Assembly: GCA_016712285.1 (NCBI GenBank)
Contig: JADJRK010000001.1
Location: 868,001 to 932,000 of the forward strand
Direction: 5' to 3'
Length of the DNA: 64,000 nt
Source: Planctomycetota bacterium
GTDB taxonomy: Bacteria; Planctomycetota; UBA8742; UBA2392
A program made the position numbers and the translations under genes. Below, in pieces: positions 1-8,902 of the stretch. Numbering within the stretch: position 1 is the first letter of the stretch; each line of letters opens with the position of its first letter. Below the pieces are notes generated by a model that did no database searches, was not told the origin of the DNA, and worked only from the letters and a program-made list of their open reading frames with translations.

Positions 1-1617
1 GCGGGCCTTCACTTCTTGCACGTTGCTGACCATTTTCTCGCGGGTGCGGCCCTTGGGCGCCACAGCGATCGTGGGAAACGTGTCCTCGACCAGTGCCAGC
101 GGGCCGTGCTTCATTTCGCCACCGGCGTAGCCTTCCGCGTGGATGTAGCTGATTTCCTTCAGCTTCAGCGCGCCTTCCATGGCGGTGGGGTAGTTGTAGT
201 GACGGCCGATGTACATGAAGTTGAATACGTCTTTGTATCGCTTGGCGCAGCGCTTCACGGCCACGATGTCGTCGGTCAGCAGGTCGTTCACCTGGCGCGG
301 CAGTTGCTCTAACCCGCCTACCAGCCGCGCTTCATCGGCCTGCGTGGCGCTGCCCAGCATGCGGCCGATGCCCACGGCCAGCAGCACAAACGCAGCCAGT
401 TGCGTGGTATAGGCCTTGGTGCTTGCCACGCCGATCTCGGGCCCGGCGCGAGTATACAGCGTGCCTTCTACGGTGCGCGGGATGCTGCTGCCCATGACGT
501 TGCAGACGGCCAGCGTGCGCGCGCCTTTTTTCTTGCAGATGCGCAGCGCCTCAAGCGTGTCGGCGGTCTCGCCGCTCTGGCTGACGGCAATCACCAGCAG
601 CGAGGCGTCGATCACGGGGTCGGCGTACCGGAACTCGGATGCGCTCCAGGTTTCGGTCGGCAGCTTCACGAAGTGTTCAAACAGGTACTTGCCGACCATG
701 CCTGAGTACAGGCTGGTGCCACAGGCCACAATGGCGATGCGGCGAATGCCCTTGAGGTCATCGACGTTCAGGTTCAGTTCGGCCAGGTCAACCCGGCCCC
801 CTTCGATGCGCCCGCGAATCGTCTCGGCCAGGGCGCGCGGCTGCTCATGGATTTCCTTGAGCATGAAATGCTCGTAGCCCTCTTTCTCGGCGGCGTCGAG
901 CGTGAGCTCGGTGCGGACTTCCTTGCCGGTGACCGGCTTCAATTCACGGTCAAAAAGCTTGACGCCGGTGCTGGTCAACTCGGCGATCTGGCCTTCTTCA
1001 AGGTAGATCACGCGGCGCGTGTACTTCAGCAGCGCGGGCACGTCGCTTGCCAGAAAGTTCTCCCCGTCGCCCAAGCCGACCACCAGCGGGCTGCCCATGC
1101 GCGTGGCGACTATCCGGTCCGGCTGCTGCACATGGCACAGCGCCAGCGCATAGGCGCCGCGCAGGCGTTTCAGCACCGCGGCCAGAGCATGCAGCAGGTC
1201 GCCCTTGAACTCGCGGGCGACCATGTGCGCCACGACCTCGGTGTCCGTGTCGCTGGCAAATTTGATGCCCTGGGCGATCAGCTCGTTCTTGAGTTCGCGG
1301 TAGTTTTCGATGATGCCGTTGTGGATGACGCTCAGTTTGCCGTCGTAGCTGACGTGGGGATGGCTGTTGGCGACACTGGGCGCGCCGTGGGTTGCCCAGC
1401 GCGTGTGGCCGATGCCAAGGCCGCCGTGGGCGGCGTTGGTCGCGAGTTCGTTTTCAAGGGCGCTGAGGCGGCCGACGGCCTTGCGCACGATGATGCCGCT
1501 GCCGTTCATGACAGCAACGCCGGCAGAATCATAGCCGCGGTACTCAAGGCGCCGCAGGCCCTCGATCAGGACTTCGGTGGCCTCACGCGGCCCGACATAT
1601 CCAACGATTCCACACAC
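1..1617 (-). CDS. glmS: Glutamine--fructose-6-phosphate aminotransferase (C-terminus beyond window)
   Basis: Makes glucosamine-6-phosphate from fructose-6-phosphate and glutamine, the first step to UDP-GlcNAc for peptidoglycan and LPS. The minus-strand translation begins M-CGIVGYVG, so Cys2 is the N-terminal nucleophile of the class II glutaminase domain; this fixes the start at a GTG (1617-1615), with a GGAGG about 7 nt upstream. HTRWATHG and HNGIIENY follow in the glutaminase half. Two SIS domains follow, with the VSQSGETADT and GPEIGVASTKAYT motifs. 539 codons are visible of a family norm near 610; the rest lies left of the window. It is 72 bp downstream of a small same-strand gene and probably co-transcribed. 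No glmS-ribozyme core is recognisable in that short gap. Confidence 0.96.
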   Translation of the reverse strand, partial: MCGIVGYVGPREATEVLIEGLRRLEYRGYDSAGVAVMNGSGIIVRKAVGRLSALENELATNAAHGGLGIGHTRWATHGAPSVANSHPHVSYDGKLSVIHNGIIENYRELKNELIAQGIKFASDTDTEVVAHMVAREFKGDLLHALAAVLKRLRGAYALALCHVQQPDRIVATRMGSPLVVGLGDGENFLASDVPALLKYTRRVIYLEEGQIAELTSTGVKLFDRELKPVTGKEVRTELTLDAAEKEGYEHFMLKEIHEQPRALAETIRGRIEGGRVDLAELNLNVDDLKGIRRIAIVACGTSLYSGMVGKYLFEHFVKLPTETWSASEFRYADPVIDASLLVIAVSQSGETADTLEALRICKKKGARTLAVCNVMGSSIPRTVEGTLYTRAGPEIGVASTKAYTTQLAAFVLLAVGIGRMLGSATQADEARLVGGLEQLPRQVNDLLTDDIVAVKRCAKRYKDVFNFMYIGRHYNYPTAMEGALKLKEISYIHAEGYAGGEMKHGPLALVEDTFPTIAVAPKGRTREKMVSNVQEVKAR

Positions 1618-1689
1618 AGTCGCGCCTCCGACAGCCCGATACCATATCGTCAGAGTTTCAGGCAGAGGTGAAGCGTTTGCGGATATCAG

Positions 1690-1947
1690 CTATTTTGCCG
1701 TGCCGGGGCGGTCCAGCAGAGCTTCCGCGACGTCGTCCATCAGCACGTATTCGATGTCGCGCACGCGGGCGATGTCGGTGCGTTCCAGGGTACCGCTGTC
1801 GCTGCGGGCGACGATTTCCATCAGTTCGTCGTCCATTTGCTCATATTGCTCACGGCTGACGCGGGGTCGACCTCTGCCATACAGGTTGTAGAGAATCAGG
1901 TAGTTCTCATAATAGTAGTCATAGACGTCGCTGCTTTTTGACGACAT
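1690..1947 (-). CDS. Small acidic protein of unknown function upstream of glmS
   Basis: An 85-residue reading frame starting MSSKSSDVYDYYYEN, rich in Tyr, Asp and Glu, with no signal peptide or membrane segment. I do not recognise the family. The chosen ATG (1947) has an AAGGG about 8 nt upstream. The longer frame that begins at 2139 is arginine-rich and runs through the coding start of the divergent CBS gene, so it is rejected. The gene lies 72 bp upstream of glmS on the same strand, which suggests one transcript. It is divergent from the CBS-domain transporter gene, so the 1948-2030 gap should hold both promoters. Confidence 0.6.
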   Translation of the reverse strand: MSSKSSDVYDYYYENYLILYNLYGRGRPRVSREQYEQMDDELMEIVARSDSGTLERTDIARVRDIEYVLMDDVAEALLDRPGTAK

Positions 1948-2030
1948 GTTGGCGACCCTTGGGGCTCGGCCCCATCTTAGGCGCAGGTGCCTTCCTTCAC
2001 AACGAGGGGGCCCTGCCGAACGGAGAAGTC

Positions 2031-3371
2031 TTGGACCTTGAGAGTGCGGCGTTCTGGATGGGCGTCGCCGGCGTGATCTTGTCGTTCTGCTGGATCGCCT
2101 ACGTCTCGGTCGTTGGCGAGGCCTTACACAACTACGCATTCTCGTACCTGTTTGACCTGATCCCCGAGACCGACCAGGCCACGCAACGCAAATTCGAAGC
2201 GCTGTGCGCCCGTGATGACGAGTTCATCCAGGTTGCCGAAGTAGGGCGCATCATTGGCTTCGTGCTGCACTCGCTCAGCTGGACCGCGATTGTGCTGCCG
2301 CGCGACTTTGACGTGCCCACCATCGACATTCTGACCCTAGGCATGCCCGTCGTGGCTTGCGCGACCATCGTGTCGCTGGTCGTGTGCGTCATCATTGTGC
2401 CGCCGCTGGTGCTGCGCCACCGAGAAGAAGCCGCATTGCTGGTGCTGCTGCCGACGTTTGCCGTGCTGGCCATCCCGTTTCGGCCGCTGACTGCCATTGG
2501 CGGCAGTCTGCGCCGCATTGGCGCCCGCATCGAGGGTGTCGATGTCAGCGAGACCCCGGCAGAATCCTTTGAAGACGACCTGGCCGACAGCCTGGAAGGT
2601 GCCGAGCGCGAAGGCCTACTGGATGAAGATGAACGCGAGATGATCAACAACGTCGTTGAGCTGGGCAAGACACCGGCTTCACGCGCCATGGTTCCGCGCA
2701 CCGACATGGTGTGTGTCGATGTGGAAGAGGGCATCGAAGGCGCACTGAAAGTAGCCGTCGCCCACGGCCACAGCCGCATCCCCGTATTTGAAGGCGACCG
2801 CGACCATATTGTCGGGGTGTTCTATACACGTGACCTTGTGCCAAGTTGGTCTACGGCACCGGCACAGCGGGCGCTTGAGTTGCGCAAGCTGATTCGCCCG
2901 GCCCGGTTCTGGCCTGCGGGCAAGCCTCTCGACGACCTGTTGCGCGAGATGCGGGCGGACCGCCTCAAGATTGCCATCTTGACTGACGAGCAGGGCGGCA
3001 CCGCGGGCATGATCACGCTGGAGGACATTCTCGAAGAGATCGTCGGTGACATCCAGGACGAGTACGACCAGGGCGAAATCGACCGCAGCCACCGCGCCAT
3101 TCTGCCCTTTTCAAAGGACGAGGCTGAAACAGACGGCGACGTTGACCTGGATGAGGTCAACCGGGTGCTCGAGATCGAGTTGCCCGAGGGCCCCGAGTAC
3201 AACAGTGTCGGCGGGCTGATCCTGCACAGCCTGGGTAAGCTGGCCCAGCAAGGCGATTACGTGGAAGTGCCGGGTTATCGCCTCACGGTTACAGATGCGG
3301 ACGAAAAACGCATCAAGCGGGTGCGCATCACACGCCTGGCCGATGCCGAAGAAACCGAAGTCAATCGCTAG
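2031..3371 (+). CDS. CNNM/CorC (HlyC) family CBS-domain membrane protein
   Basis: Predicted ion (Mg2+/Co2+ or Na+-coupled) transporter-like protein of the CNNM/CorC group. The first ~180 residues contain hydrophobic membrane segments of DUF21 type. A CBS pair follows, around VPRTDMVCVDVE, HSRIPVFEGDRDHIVGVFYTRDL and MITLEDILEEIVGDIQDEYD, which is the typical CorC sequence. The end is a CorC_HlyC domain (YNSVGGLILHSLGKL, GYRLTVTDADEKRIKRVRI). An in-frame ATG at 1938 overlaps the divergent small gene and gives a poor N-terminus. I prefer the TTG at 2031, preceded by GGAG 5 nt upstream; ATG 2058 is a third option. The exact transported ion cannot be read from sequence. Confidence 0.88.
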   Translation: MDLESAAFWMGVAGVILSFCWIAYVSVVGEALHNYAFSYLFDLIPETDQATQRKFEALCARDDEFIQVAEVGRIIGFVLHSLSWTAIVLPRDFDVPTIDILTLGMPVVACATIVSLVVCVIIVPPLVLRHREEAALLVLLPTFAVLAIPFRPLTAIGGSLRRIGARIEGVDVSETPAESFEDDLADSLEGAEREGLLDEDEREMINNVVELGKTPASRAMVPRTDMVCVDVEEGIEGALKVAVAHGHSRIPVFEGDRDHIVGVFYTRDLVPSWSTAPAQRALELRKLIRPARFWPAGKPLDDLLREMRADRLKIAILTDEQGGTAGMITLEDILEEIVGDIQDEYDQGEIDRSHRAILPFSKDEAETDGDVDLDEVNRVLEIELPEGPEYNSVGGLILHSLGKLAQQGDYVEVPGYRLTVTDADEKRIKRVRITRLADAEETEVNR

Positions 3372-3728
3372 TCCTGACAACTGCTAAGGGCGTGATCCAC
3401 CAAGGGCCACGAAGGACTACTGCTGACTTGAAGTGTTTTGTTCGTGCGGCATGTCTCGTGAAGTAGTGGAAGAGCAGGTGCCAATGCAGTTCTTTGTGCC
3501 TTAGTGGCTTGGTGTGCGTCGGCTGTTGCAGTGTTGCGGCTACAATACAGGCTCACAAAAAGGCACGAAGCCACAAAGAACGGCTGAATTGGTGTCGACT
3601 TCGTGGTCCCTCGTGTACTTGGTGGACGACGGACGTTTGTGACGGTCCGTTGGACTTGCGCGGCAAGACGATTGCAGGTCGCTTTCAGTCGGTCTTGATG
3701 ACCGAGGCTTTGCTAGCGGGCAGTTTTC
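3372..3728. repeat. Octamer-type intergenic repeat island 1 (no gene)
   Basis: About 3391-3630 holds modules of the repeat family found six times in this window: TGATCCACCAAGGGCCACGAAGG, then TTCTTTGTGCCTTAGTGGCTTGG, then its opposed version CAAAAAGGCACGAAGCCACAAAG, and a final TCGTGGTCCCTCGTGTACTTGG. The underlying unit is an 8-bp quasi-repeat (CACAAAGG, CACGAAGC). Opposed modules can fold into imperfect hairpins. Reading frames across it have repetitive, low-complexity translations and are not genes. The last ~100 bp before recO is unique and presumably holds its promoter. Confidence 0.75.
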
Positions 3729-4481
3729 ATGGCGTTGATCACGACAACTGCTCTTTGCCTGCGCAAGATTGACTTCAGTGAGACAAGCCAGATTCTCACG
3801 TTGTTGACCGACAAACTGGGCATCGTCGGCGCCATCGCCAAGGGCGCCAAGCGCGAGAAATCAAGCATCGGCGGCCCGCTGGACCTGATGTGTCTTTACA
3901 ACGTGGTGCTGTACGACCGCAGCAAACGCGGCACGCTGAGCATTCTGGCGCAAGCCGAACTTCAGGATTTCTTCCCGGCTGCCCGGGCGAGCTACCAGCG
4001 TTTTATGGGCGTCGAGTCCATTCGCGAGTTGCTGCTCAGCATTGAGCTGGGTGCGCACGATGCGCCGCCGGTGATGCTGCTGACCGTCAAGGCGATGCGC
4101 GACCTTGCGACCAAGCCGCACCAGCAGGTACTGGCGCGCTTTGCCTGGGGTCTGTTGCGCGCGCTGGGTGTTGAGCCCGTGGTCACGGAATGCGTACTGA
4201 CCGGCGCCGAGCCCTCGGGCAAAGTGGCTGTAAACTTCAGCCTGCGCGAAATGGGATTGATCGCGCCGCCCCACCACGAAGGCCGCGGTGACCTCGTAAA
4301 GGTGAAGCCGGCAACCCTGAAGGCGCTGCGTGCCCTTGCAATAGATGAGCCCGCGGACGGAATCGCCGTTGACGCATGGGCCGCCGCCTTTACGCTTCTC
4401 GCCTGGCTGGTCGCCATGCAGGGTGGGCGCCGCCTGAAAACTGTCCCGTTGCTGCACACGACGGGCGACGCCAAGCAGTGA
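3729..4481 (+). CDS. recO: DNA repair protein RecO
   Basis: RecO loads RecA with RecR in RecF-pathway recombination and single-strand gap repair. The 250-residue length is normal. The N-terminal OB-fold reads as in the family (ALCLRKIDFSETSQILTLLTDKLG, then GAIAKGAKREKSS), followed by the helical C-terminal domain. The zinc-finger cysteines of many RecO proteins are not present as a C-x2-C pair; only one Cys is seen in that stretch (VTECVLTG), so this is a zinc-less variant. It is the first gene of a long co-directional run; the next gene begins 19 bp after its stop. Confidence 0.87.
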   Translation: MALITTTALCLRKIDFSETSQILTLLTDKLGIVGAIAKGAKREKSSIGGPLDLMCLYNVVLYDRSKRGTLSILAQAELQDFFPAARASYQRFMGVESIRELLLSIELGAHDAPPVMLLTVKAMRDLATKPHQQVLARFAWGLLRALGVEPVVTECVLTGAEPSGKVAVNFSLREMGLIAPPHHEGRGDLVKVKPATLKALRALAIDEPADGIAVDAWAAAFTLLAWLVAMQGGRRLKTVPLLHTTGDAKQ

Positions 4482-4500
4482 GCCGGCAGGAAGAACGGGC

Positions 4501-5724
4501 ATGAAGATTCGACAGTTGCCAACCAGCGAGACGCATCACCGCATGGGCCGCGGCGCGCTGCTGCTTGCGTTGCTGCTGTTGGCACTGCTTGCCGGTGCCT
4601 GCCAGTCCGGCCCTGATCCACGCTATGAGGGCCCGGCTGGCAAAGGCCGCCTGGTCTACAAGCCCGGCATCGGCATCACCCGCGAAGACGCGCAGCTCAA
4701 CAGCGACGAGCAGACGCTGTTCAAGGCCGCCGACGCAGCATTCAAAGAACGGCGCTGGGACGAGTGCGTGCTGCTGACACTGCAACTGACACAGCTGTTT
4801 CCAGAGGGCTCACGCGTCGTTGACGCGCTGATCATGCGCATCCAGGCCAACCTGGAAGCCGACCGCTCGGGCGACCCAGCCGCATTTGCGCGCTCGGTGC
4901 AGCTTGACCAGTGGATATTCCTGTACCTGGCGCCGGACCACGATGCACGGCTGGTCGCGCTGCTGGCCAAGGGTGGCGAAACGCGCGACACGATTACCAA
5001 GCTGCGTGAACTGCCGGTGCAGACGTTCATCGACCGGCTGGCCCCCGATGCCGACACGCTTTACAACGCGGGCCGCCTGAATGCCGCGCAGTACGACATC
5101 AACATCCTGACCAACTACTATCTGCCGACGCTGCAATTGCGCGAGTACCGGCAAAAGGTCGCCGAGCTTGCCCGCGACGTGTGCTGGCTGATGTACGCGT
5201 CGCGCGAGTTCACGCAGACCATCGCCGTGTGTGAAGACTTGCTGGCAGTGAACCCGCCGCCGGCGATCAAAGCCGACACGCTGTTCATCATGGGCAGCGC
5301 ACAGCGGCGCAACGGCGCGGCGCCGATTGCGGCATCGACTTTCGGGTGGCTGTACCGCGGCGCGGGCCTGCGCGACACCGACACGCGCTGGCGGCCGTTT
5401 GCCCTGCTGTGGCAGATTCACCAGACACTGGCGACCAGCAAGGGTTACATCTACGACCTGACGTACTACGAGCTCGCGTTGGAATTGCTGGGCGAGTACG
5501 AGCTGTATCGGTTTGAGAACCCGAACATCCCCAAGGCGCTGCACGGCGAGTTTCTGCTGCTGGTCGAACAGGTCTACGACATCATGGTGGAGCGCGACCT
5601 GAACGCAGCCGACACCTACTCACGCATCGGCGAAAGTGGCGCGGCGGCATTCTACGAAAAGCGCGCGCTTGACTGGCAGGAGCAACGCGACAAGCGACTC
5701 ACTGCCCTGCGCCAGGCCCCCTGA
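4501..5724 (+). CDS. TPR-like outer-membrane/periplasmic lipoprotein
   Basis: A 407-residue lipoprotein of unknown function. A short basic start is followed by a Leu/Ala-rich signal and the lipobox LAGAC, with Cys about residue 33. The mature part is helical and contains degenerate tetratricopeptide-like pairs (DEQTLFKAADAAFKERRWDE, then TLFIMGSAQRRNGAAPIAAS), which suggests a scaffold or assembly role in the envelope. AGGAAG lies upstream of the 4501 ATG; an internal ATG at 4543 would also keep the signal peptide. It sits between recO and an LptE-like gene and overlaps neither, 40 bp ahead of the latter. Confidence 0.75.
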   Translation: MKIRQLPTSETHHRMGRGALLLALLLLALLAGACQSGPDPRYEGPAGKGRLVYKPGIGITREDAQLNSDEQTLFKAADAAFKERRWDECVLLTLQLTQLFPEGSRVVDALIMRIQANLEADRSGDPAAFARSVQLDQWIFLYLAPDHDARLVALLAKGGETRDTITKLRELPVQTFIDRLAPDADTLYNAGRLNAAQYDINILTNYYLPTLQLREYRQKVAELARDVCWLMYASREFTQTIAVCEDLLAVNPPPAIKADTLFIMGSAQRRNGAAPIAASTFGWLYRGAGLRDTDTRWRPFALLWQIHQTLATSKGYIYDLTYYELALELLGEYELYRFENPNIPKALHGEFLLLVEQVYDIMVERDLNAADTYSRIGESGAAAFYEKRALDWQEQRDKRLTALRQAP

Positions 5725-5764
5725 CGCAGGCGCGCAACCGCAATGGCCAAGGACCTGCAAGCCC

Positions 5765-6322
5765 ATGCCCGCAACTGACAGGCCCTTGGCGCGTCGCTGG
5801 CGTCTGCCGTTTGCGGCAGGCGCGCTGCTGTGGCTGGGCATGATGCTGGGCGGCTGTGCGTATACCTGGTCGGCGTCGCTGGATGGCAACGAGACGCGCA
5901 ACCTGTCGCTGGACACGGTGGAAAACCGCACGTTTCCGCACCGGCCGGGCATGGAGTACGAACTTACCCGCCGCCTGAAGGATGAAATCGCGACGGACCG
6001 GCGTTTCAGGCTTACAGAGGGCGCCACAGACGTGAAGCTGAAGGTGTCCCTGGTAAGGGTAACGGAGCCCAACCTGGTGGAAGACTTTCGCACAGGCGAA
6101 CCGGCCGAGATTCTGTTGCGCGCCACCGCGGTGGTAGAGGCGACCGGCGATGCCTTTCCGACCGGCCGCAGCAAGCGCACGATTACCGTCAGCACCAGCT
6201 ATACCCCGGGGTTGGGCGATTCGCGCCGCGCGGGCCTTGACCGGTTGTGGCGCGACCTTTCGCGCGAGATCCTGGATGTGGCAGCCGACATTGAGTGGGC
6301 GCCGCGCAGTCCGGTTGAATAA
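5765..6322 (+). CDS. LptE-like LPS-assembly lipoprotein
   Basis: Predicted small lipoprotein that plugs or supports the LptD translocon for lipopolysaccharide. Starting at MPATDRP (5765), a hydrophobic stretch ends in the lipobox LGGC. It is followed by the LptE-family pattern: a YTW tyrosine/tryptophan start, ENRTFPHRPGMEYELTRRLKDEI, then an amphipathic beta-strand region. The mature length (~150 residues) fits the family. A longer in-frame extension upstream overlaps the previous gene and has no signal character, so it is excluded. The neighbouring operon also encodes a huge LptC/OstA-like protein, supporting a role in outer-membrane lipid export. Confidence 0.72.
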   Translation: MPATDRPLARRWRLPFAAGALLWLGMMLGGCAYTWSASLDGNETRNLSLDTVENRTFPHRPGMEYELTRRLKDEIATDRRFRLTEGATDVKLKVSLVRVTEPNLVEDFRTGEPAEILLRATAVVEATGDAFPTGRSKRTITVSTSYTPGLGDSRRAGLDRLWRDLSREILDVAADIEWAPRSPVE

Positions 6323-6384
6323 GAAACGCCCCATACATGGCCCGCGGTTCCTTGGTACAGTGACCGCTGCGACAGGCAACAAGG

Positions 6385-8445
6385 ATGCAGATGAAGGACG
6401 ACAAGCCAGAAGAACCACGCCGCCCGGGCACGCCCGGCAAGCGCCCCAAGGGCATTCCGCTGTTCGTGCTGGCACTGGGCGCGATGTTGATGCTGCTGGT
6501 GCTGGTGGCTGTCGTCGAGATGGACGGCTCGGCGGAAAAGATCAGCGGTACGCAACTGCGCGCCAAGCTGGAAAAGAGCGAGATTGAGTCGTTACAGGTC
6601 AAGATTCCTGAGACCGGCAACATCGTCTACATCAAGGGCAAGTACGCCAACGCCGCAGAGGGCGAGCCCCAGCAGTTCAACGCCGAGATTGACAACAACC
6701 AATGGAAAGTGTGGCTTGAACAGCACGAAGACAAACTAGCCAAGGGCGAAAAGAGCCTGCTGTCTGACGTGAAGATTGAGACCGAGCAAGCCAGCGACAA
6801 CCTGGGCTGGTTTCTCAAGAACATCGTCCCGTTCATTATCATCCTGGCGCTGATCTGGTTCTTCTTCTTCCGGCGCGGCGGCGGCCCCTTGGGCGGCGGC
6901 GTCATGGCGTTTGGCAAGTCGCGCGCCAAGATGTTCAACAAGGAAGACGTTACCGTCACGTTCAACGACGTGGCAGGCGCCGACGAAGCCAAGGAAGAAG
7001 TCAGCGAGATCGTTGAGTTCCTGCGCAACCCCCAGCGCTTCACGCGCCTGGGCGCCAAGATTCCCAAGGGCGTGCTGCTGATCGGCCCGCCGGGCTGCGG
7101 CAAGACGCTGCTGGCCAAGGCCATCGCCGGTGAAGCCGACCGGCCGTTCTTCAGCATCAGCGGCAGCGACTTTGTCGAGATGTTTGTCGGCGTGGGTGCA
7201 TCCCGCGTGCGCGACCTGTTTCGTACCGCGCGCGAAAATGCGCCGTGCATCGTGTTCATCGACGAGATTGACGCCGTCGGCCGCCGTCGCGGCACCGGCG
7301 TGGGCGGCGGACACGACGAGCGCGAACAGACACTGAACGCCCTGCTGGTTGAAATGGACGGCATCGGCAGCAGCGAGGGCGTGATCATCCTTGCCGCCAC
7401 CAACCGGCCTGACGTGCTGGATAACGCCTTGCTGCGGCCCGGCCGCTTCGACCGCCAGGTGTACATTGACCTGCCTGACCTCAAGGGCCGCGAAGAAATC
7501 CTGCGCGTGCACCTCAAGAAGGTCAAAGCCGGCCCGACCGTCAACGCCCATGAAATCGCCAAGCTGGTGCCCGGCTTCAGCGGCGCCGACATCATGAACA
7601 TCGTGAACGAGGCGGCGCTGATTGCCGTGATCCGCAACCTGGACGAAATCAACCGCGAATGCCTGCTTGAGGCCCGCGACCGCGTGGCGTTCGGGCGCCA
7701 GAAGCGCTCCCGCGTCATGGAAGATGACGAAAAGCGGCTGACGGCCTACCACGAAGCCGGCCACGCCCTTGTGCAGGAAATGACCGACAAGACCGACAAG
7801 GTCCACAAGGTCACCATCATTCCGCGCGGCCGAGCGCTCGGCGCCACCATGAGCCTGCCGGACCGTGACCGCTACAGCATGCCGCGCTCACGCGCAGAGC
7901 AGATGCTGATGGTGTTCCTGGCCGGCCGGGCTGCTGAGCACGTGGTGTTCGGTGAAATCGACGCCGGCGCAGCCAGCGACATCCAGCAGGCAACAAACTT
8001 GACGCGCAAGATGGTCACCGAGTGGGGCATGAGCGACCGCGTCGGCATGCTCAACTTTGCCGGCGACGACGACCAGACCTACATGGGACAGACAGTCGCG
8101 CGCCCCGGCGAACACAGTGACGACACCCGCAAAGCGATCGACGACGAGATGCGCCGCCTGATCGATGAGGCGTGGGTGAAAACCCTCAAGGTCGTGGAAG
8201 ACAACCGCCAGACGCTGACCAACATCGCCGAGGCGCTGTTGAAGTACGAAACGCTCGACCACGAAGACCTGACGATCCTGCTGAAAGGCGGCGATCTTGA
8301 GGCGCACCGCAAGGTCGCCGACGAAGAAGCCAAGCGCGAGCTGGCCGCGGCCAAGCACCGCGCCATGGAAGAAGCCAAAGAGCGGCCCAAGCCTGACGCC
8401 GGCACCGGCTTTGCGGGCTCAGCCGAACAACCGGGCACGGCGTAG
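6385..8445 (+). CDS. ftsH: ATP-dependent zinc metalloprotease FtsH
   Basis: Membrane-bound AAA+ protease that degrades misassembled membrane proteins and regulatory proteins. Two transmembrane segments (about residues 28-48 and 146-162) flank a periplasmic domain. The AAA domain carries Walker A GPPGCGKT (about residue 234), Walker B IVFIDEIDAVG, the pore motif MFVGVGASRVRD and the second region of homology with NRPDVLDNALLRPGRFDR. The peptidase has HEAGH (about residues 456-460). The 686-residue length is normal. Walker A has Cys where Thr is most common, a tolerated variant. Starts at 6385 and 6391 are both possible. It is 22 bp upstream of the DUF1801 gene. Confidence 0.97.
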   Translation: MQMKDDKPEEPRRPGTPGKRPKGIPLFVLALGAMLMLLVLVAVVEMDGSAEKISGTQLRAKLEKSEIESLQVKIPETGNIVYIKGKYANAAEGEPQQFNAEIDNNQWKVWLEQHEDKLAKGEKSLLSDVKIETEQASDNLGWFLKNIVPFIIILALIWFFFFRRGGGPLGGGVMAFGKSRAKMFNKEDVTVTFNDVAGADEAKEEVSEIVEFLRNPQRFTRLGAKIPKGVLLIGPPGCGKTLLAKAIAGEADRPFFSISGSDFVEMFVGVGASRVRDLFRTARENAPCIVFIDEIDAVGRRRGTGVGGGHDEREQTLNALLVEMDGIGSSEGVIILAATNRPDVLDNALLRPGRFDRQVYIDLPDLKGREEILRVHLKKVKAGPTVNAHEIAKLVPGFSGADIMNIVNEAALIAVIRNLDEINRECLLEARDRVAFGRQKRSRVMEDDEKRLTAYHEAGHALVQEMTDKTDKVHKVTIIPRGRALGATMSLPDRDRYSMPRSRAEQMLMVFLAGRAAEHVVFGEIDAGAASDIQQATNLTRKMVTEWGMSDRVGMLNFAGDDDQTYMGQTVARPGEHSDDTRKAIDDEMRRLIDEAWVKTLKVVEDNRQTLTNIAEALLKYETLDHEDLTILLKGGDLEAHRKVADEEAKRELAAAKHRAMEEAKERPKPDAGTGFAGSAEQPGTA

Positions 8446-8467
8446 CTTCGCGGCGGTCATCCAGCAC

Positions 8468-8842
8468 ATGGGCGCATCCAAGAACCTCAAGGCACTCAAA
8501 GACGAGCCCGCTCGCGATTTCGCCAAGCGCCTTGGTAGGCCGCTGGGGCCGGTGGTCGCGGCGGCTGTCGCCATGATCGAAAAACACATTCCGCACGCCA
8601 CACAAAGCGTGAAGTGGGGCTGGCCATGCTGGGCCGGCAACGGCAACGTCGTCAGCGTGATCGTGCACCGCAAGCACGTAAACCTGGAATTCTGGCGCGG
8701 CGCGCACCTGGAAAACCCTGACAAGGCGCTGCAAGGCACGGGCAAAGACCTGCGCCACATCAAGCTGCACAAGGCCGCCGACGCCCGCCGCCCCGAAGTC
8801 ATCGCGGTGCTCAAAGCCGCGTGCAAAGCCGACGCCGGCTAG
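8468..8842 (+). CDS. DUF1801 domain protein (YdhG/YjbR-like fold)
   Basis: A 124-residue cytosolic protein of the DUF1801 family, biochemical function unknown. The family core is visible: SVKWGWPCWAGNGNVVSVIVHRKHVNLEFW, then a GAHLENP segment and a GTGKDLRHIKLHK tail. The start at MGASKNLKALKDEP (8468) was chosen because the frame upstream only mirrors the end of ftsH. It lies between ftsH and folP on the same strand, so it is probably co-transcribed, but the neighbours do not clarify its role. Confidence 0.8.
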   Translation: MGASKNLKALKDEPARDFAKRLGRPLGPVVAAAVAMIEKHIPHATQSVKWGWPCWAGNGNVVSVIVHRKHVNLEFWRGAHLENPDKALQGTGKDLRHIKLHKAADARRPEVIAVLKAACKADAG

Positions 8843-8902
8843 GCCGGCACTGAATTCTGCCGTGTGCTTTCGGCCCATGGCGATTTATCGCATGCTGCCG
8901 AC

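Noticed and set aside
847..1671. 274-residue plus-strand reading frame over glmS
   Set aside because: It is antisense to the glutaminase and SIS domains of glmS, which are unambiguous.
1618..1689. glmS ribozyme in the leader of glmS
   Set aside because: The gap to the upstream gene is only 72 bp and no ribozyme core is recognisable.
1938..2030. Upstream ATG extension of the CBS-domain membrane protein
   Set aside because: It overlaps the divergent small gene, and the added residues do not resemble the family.
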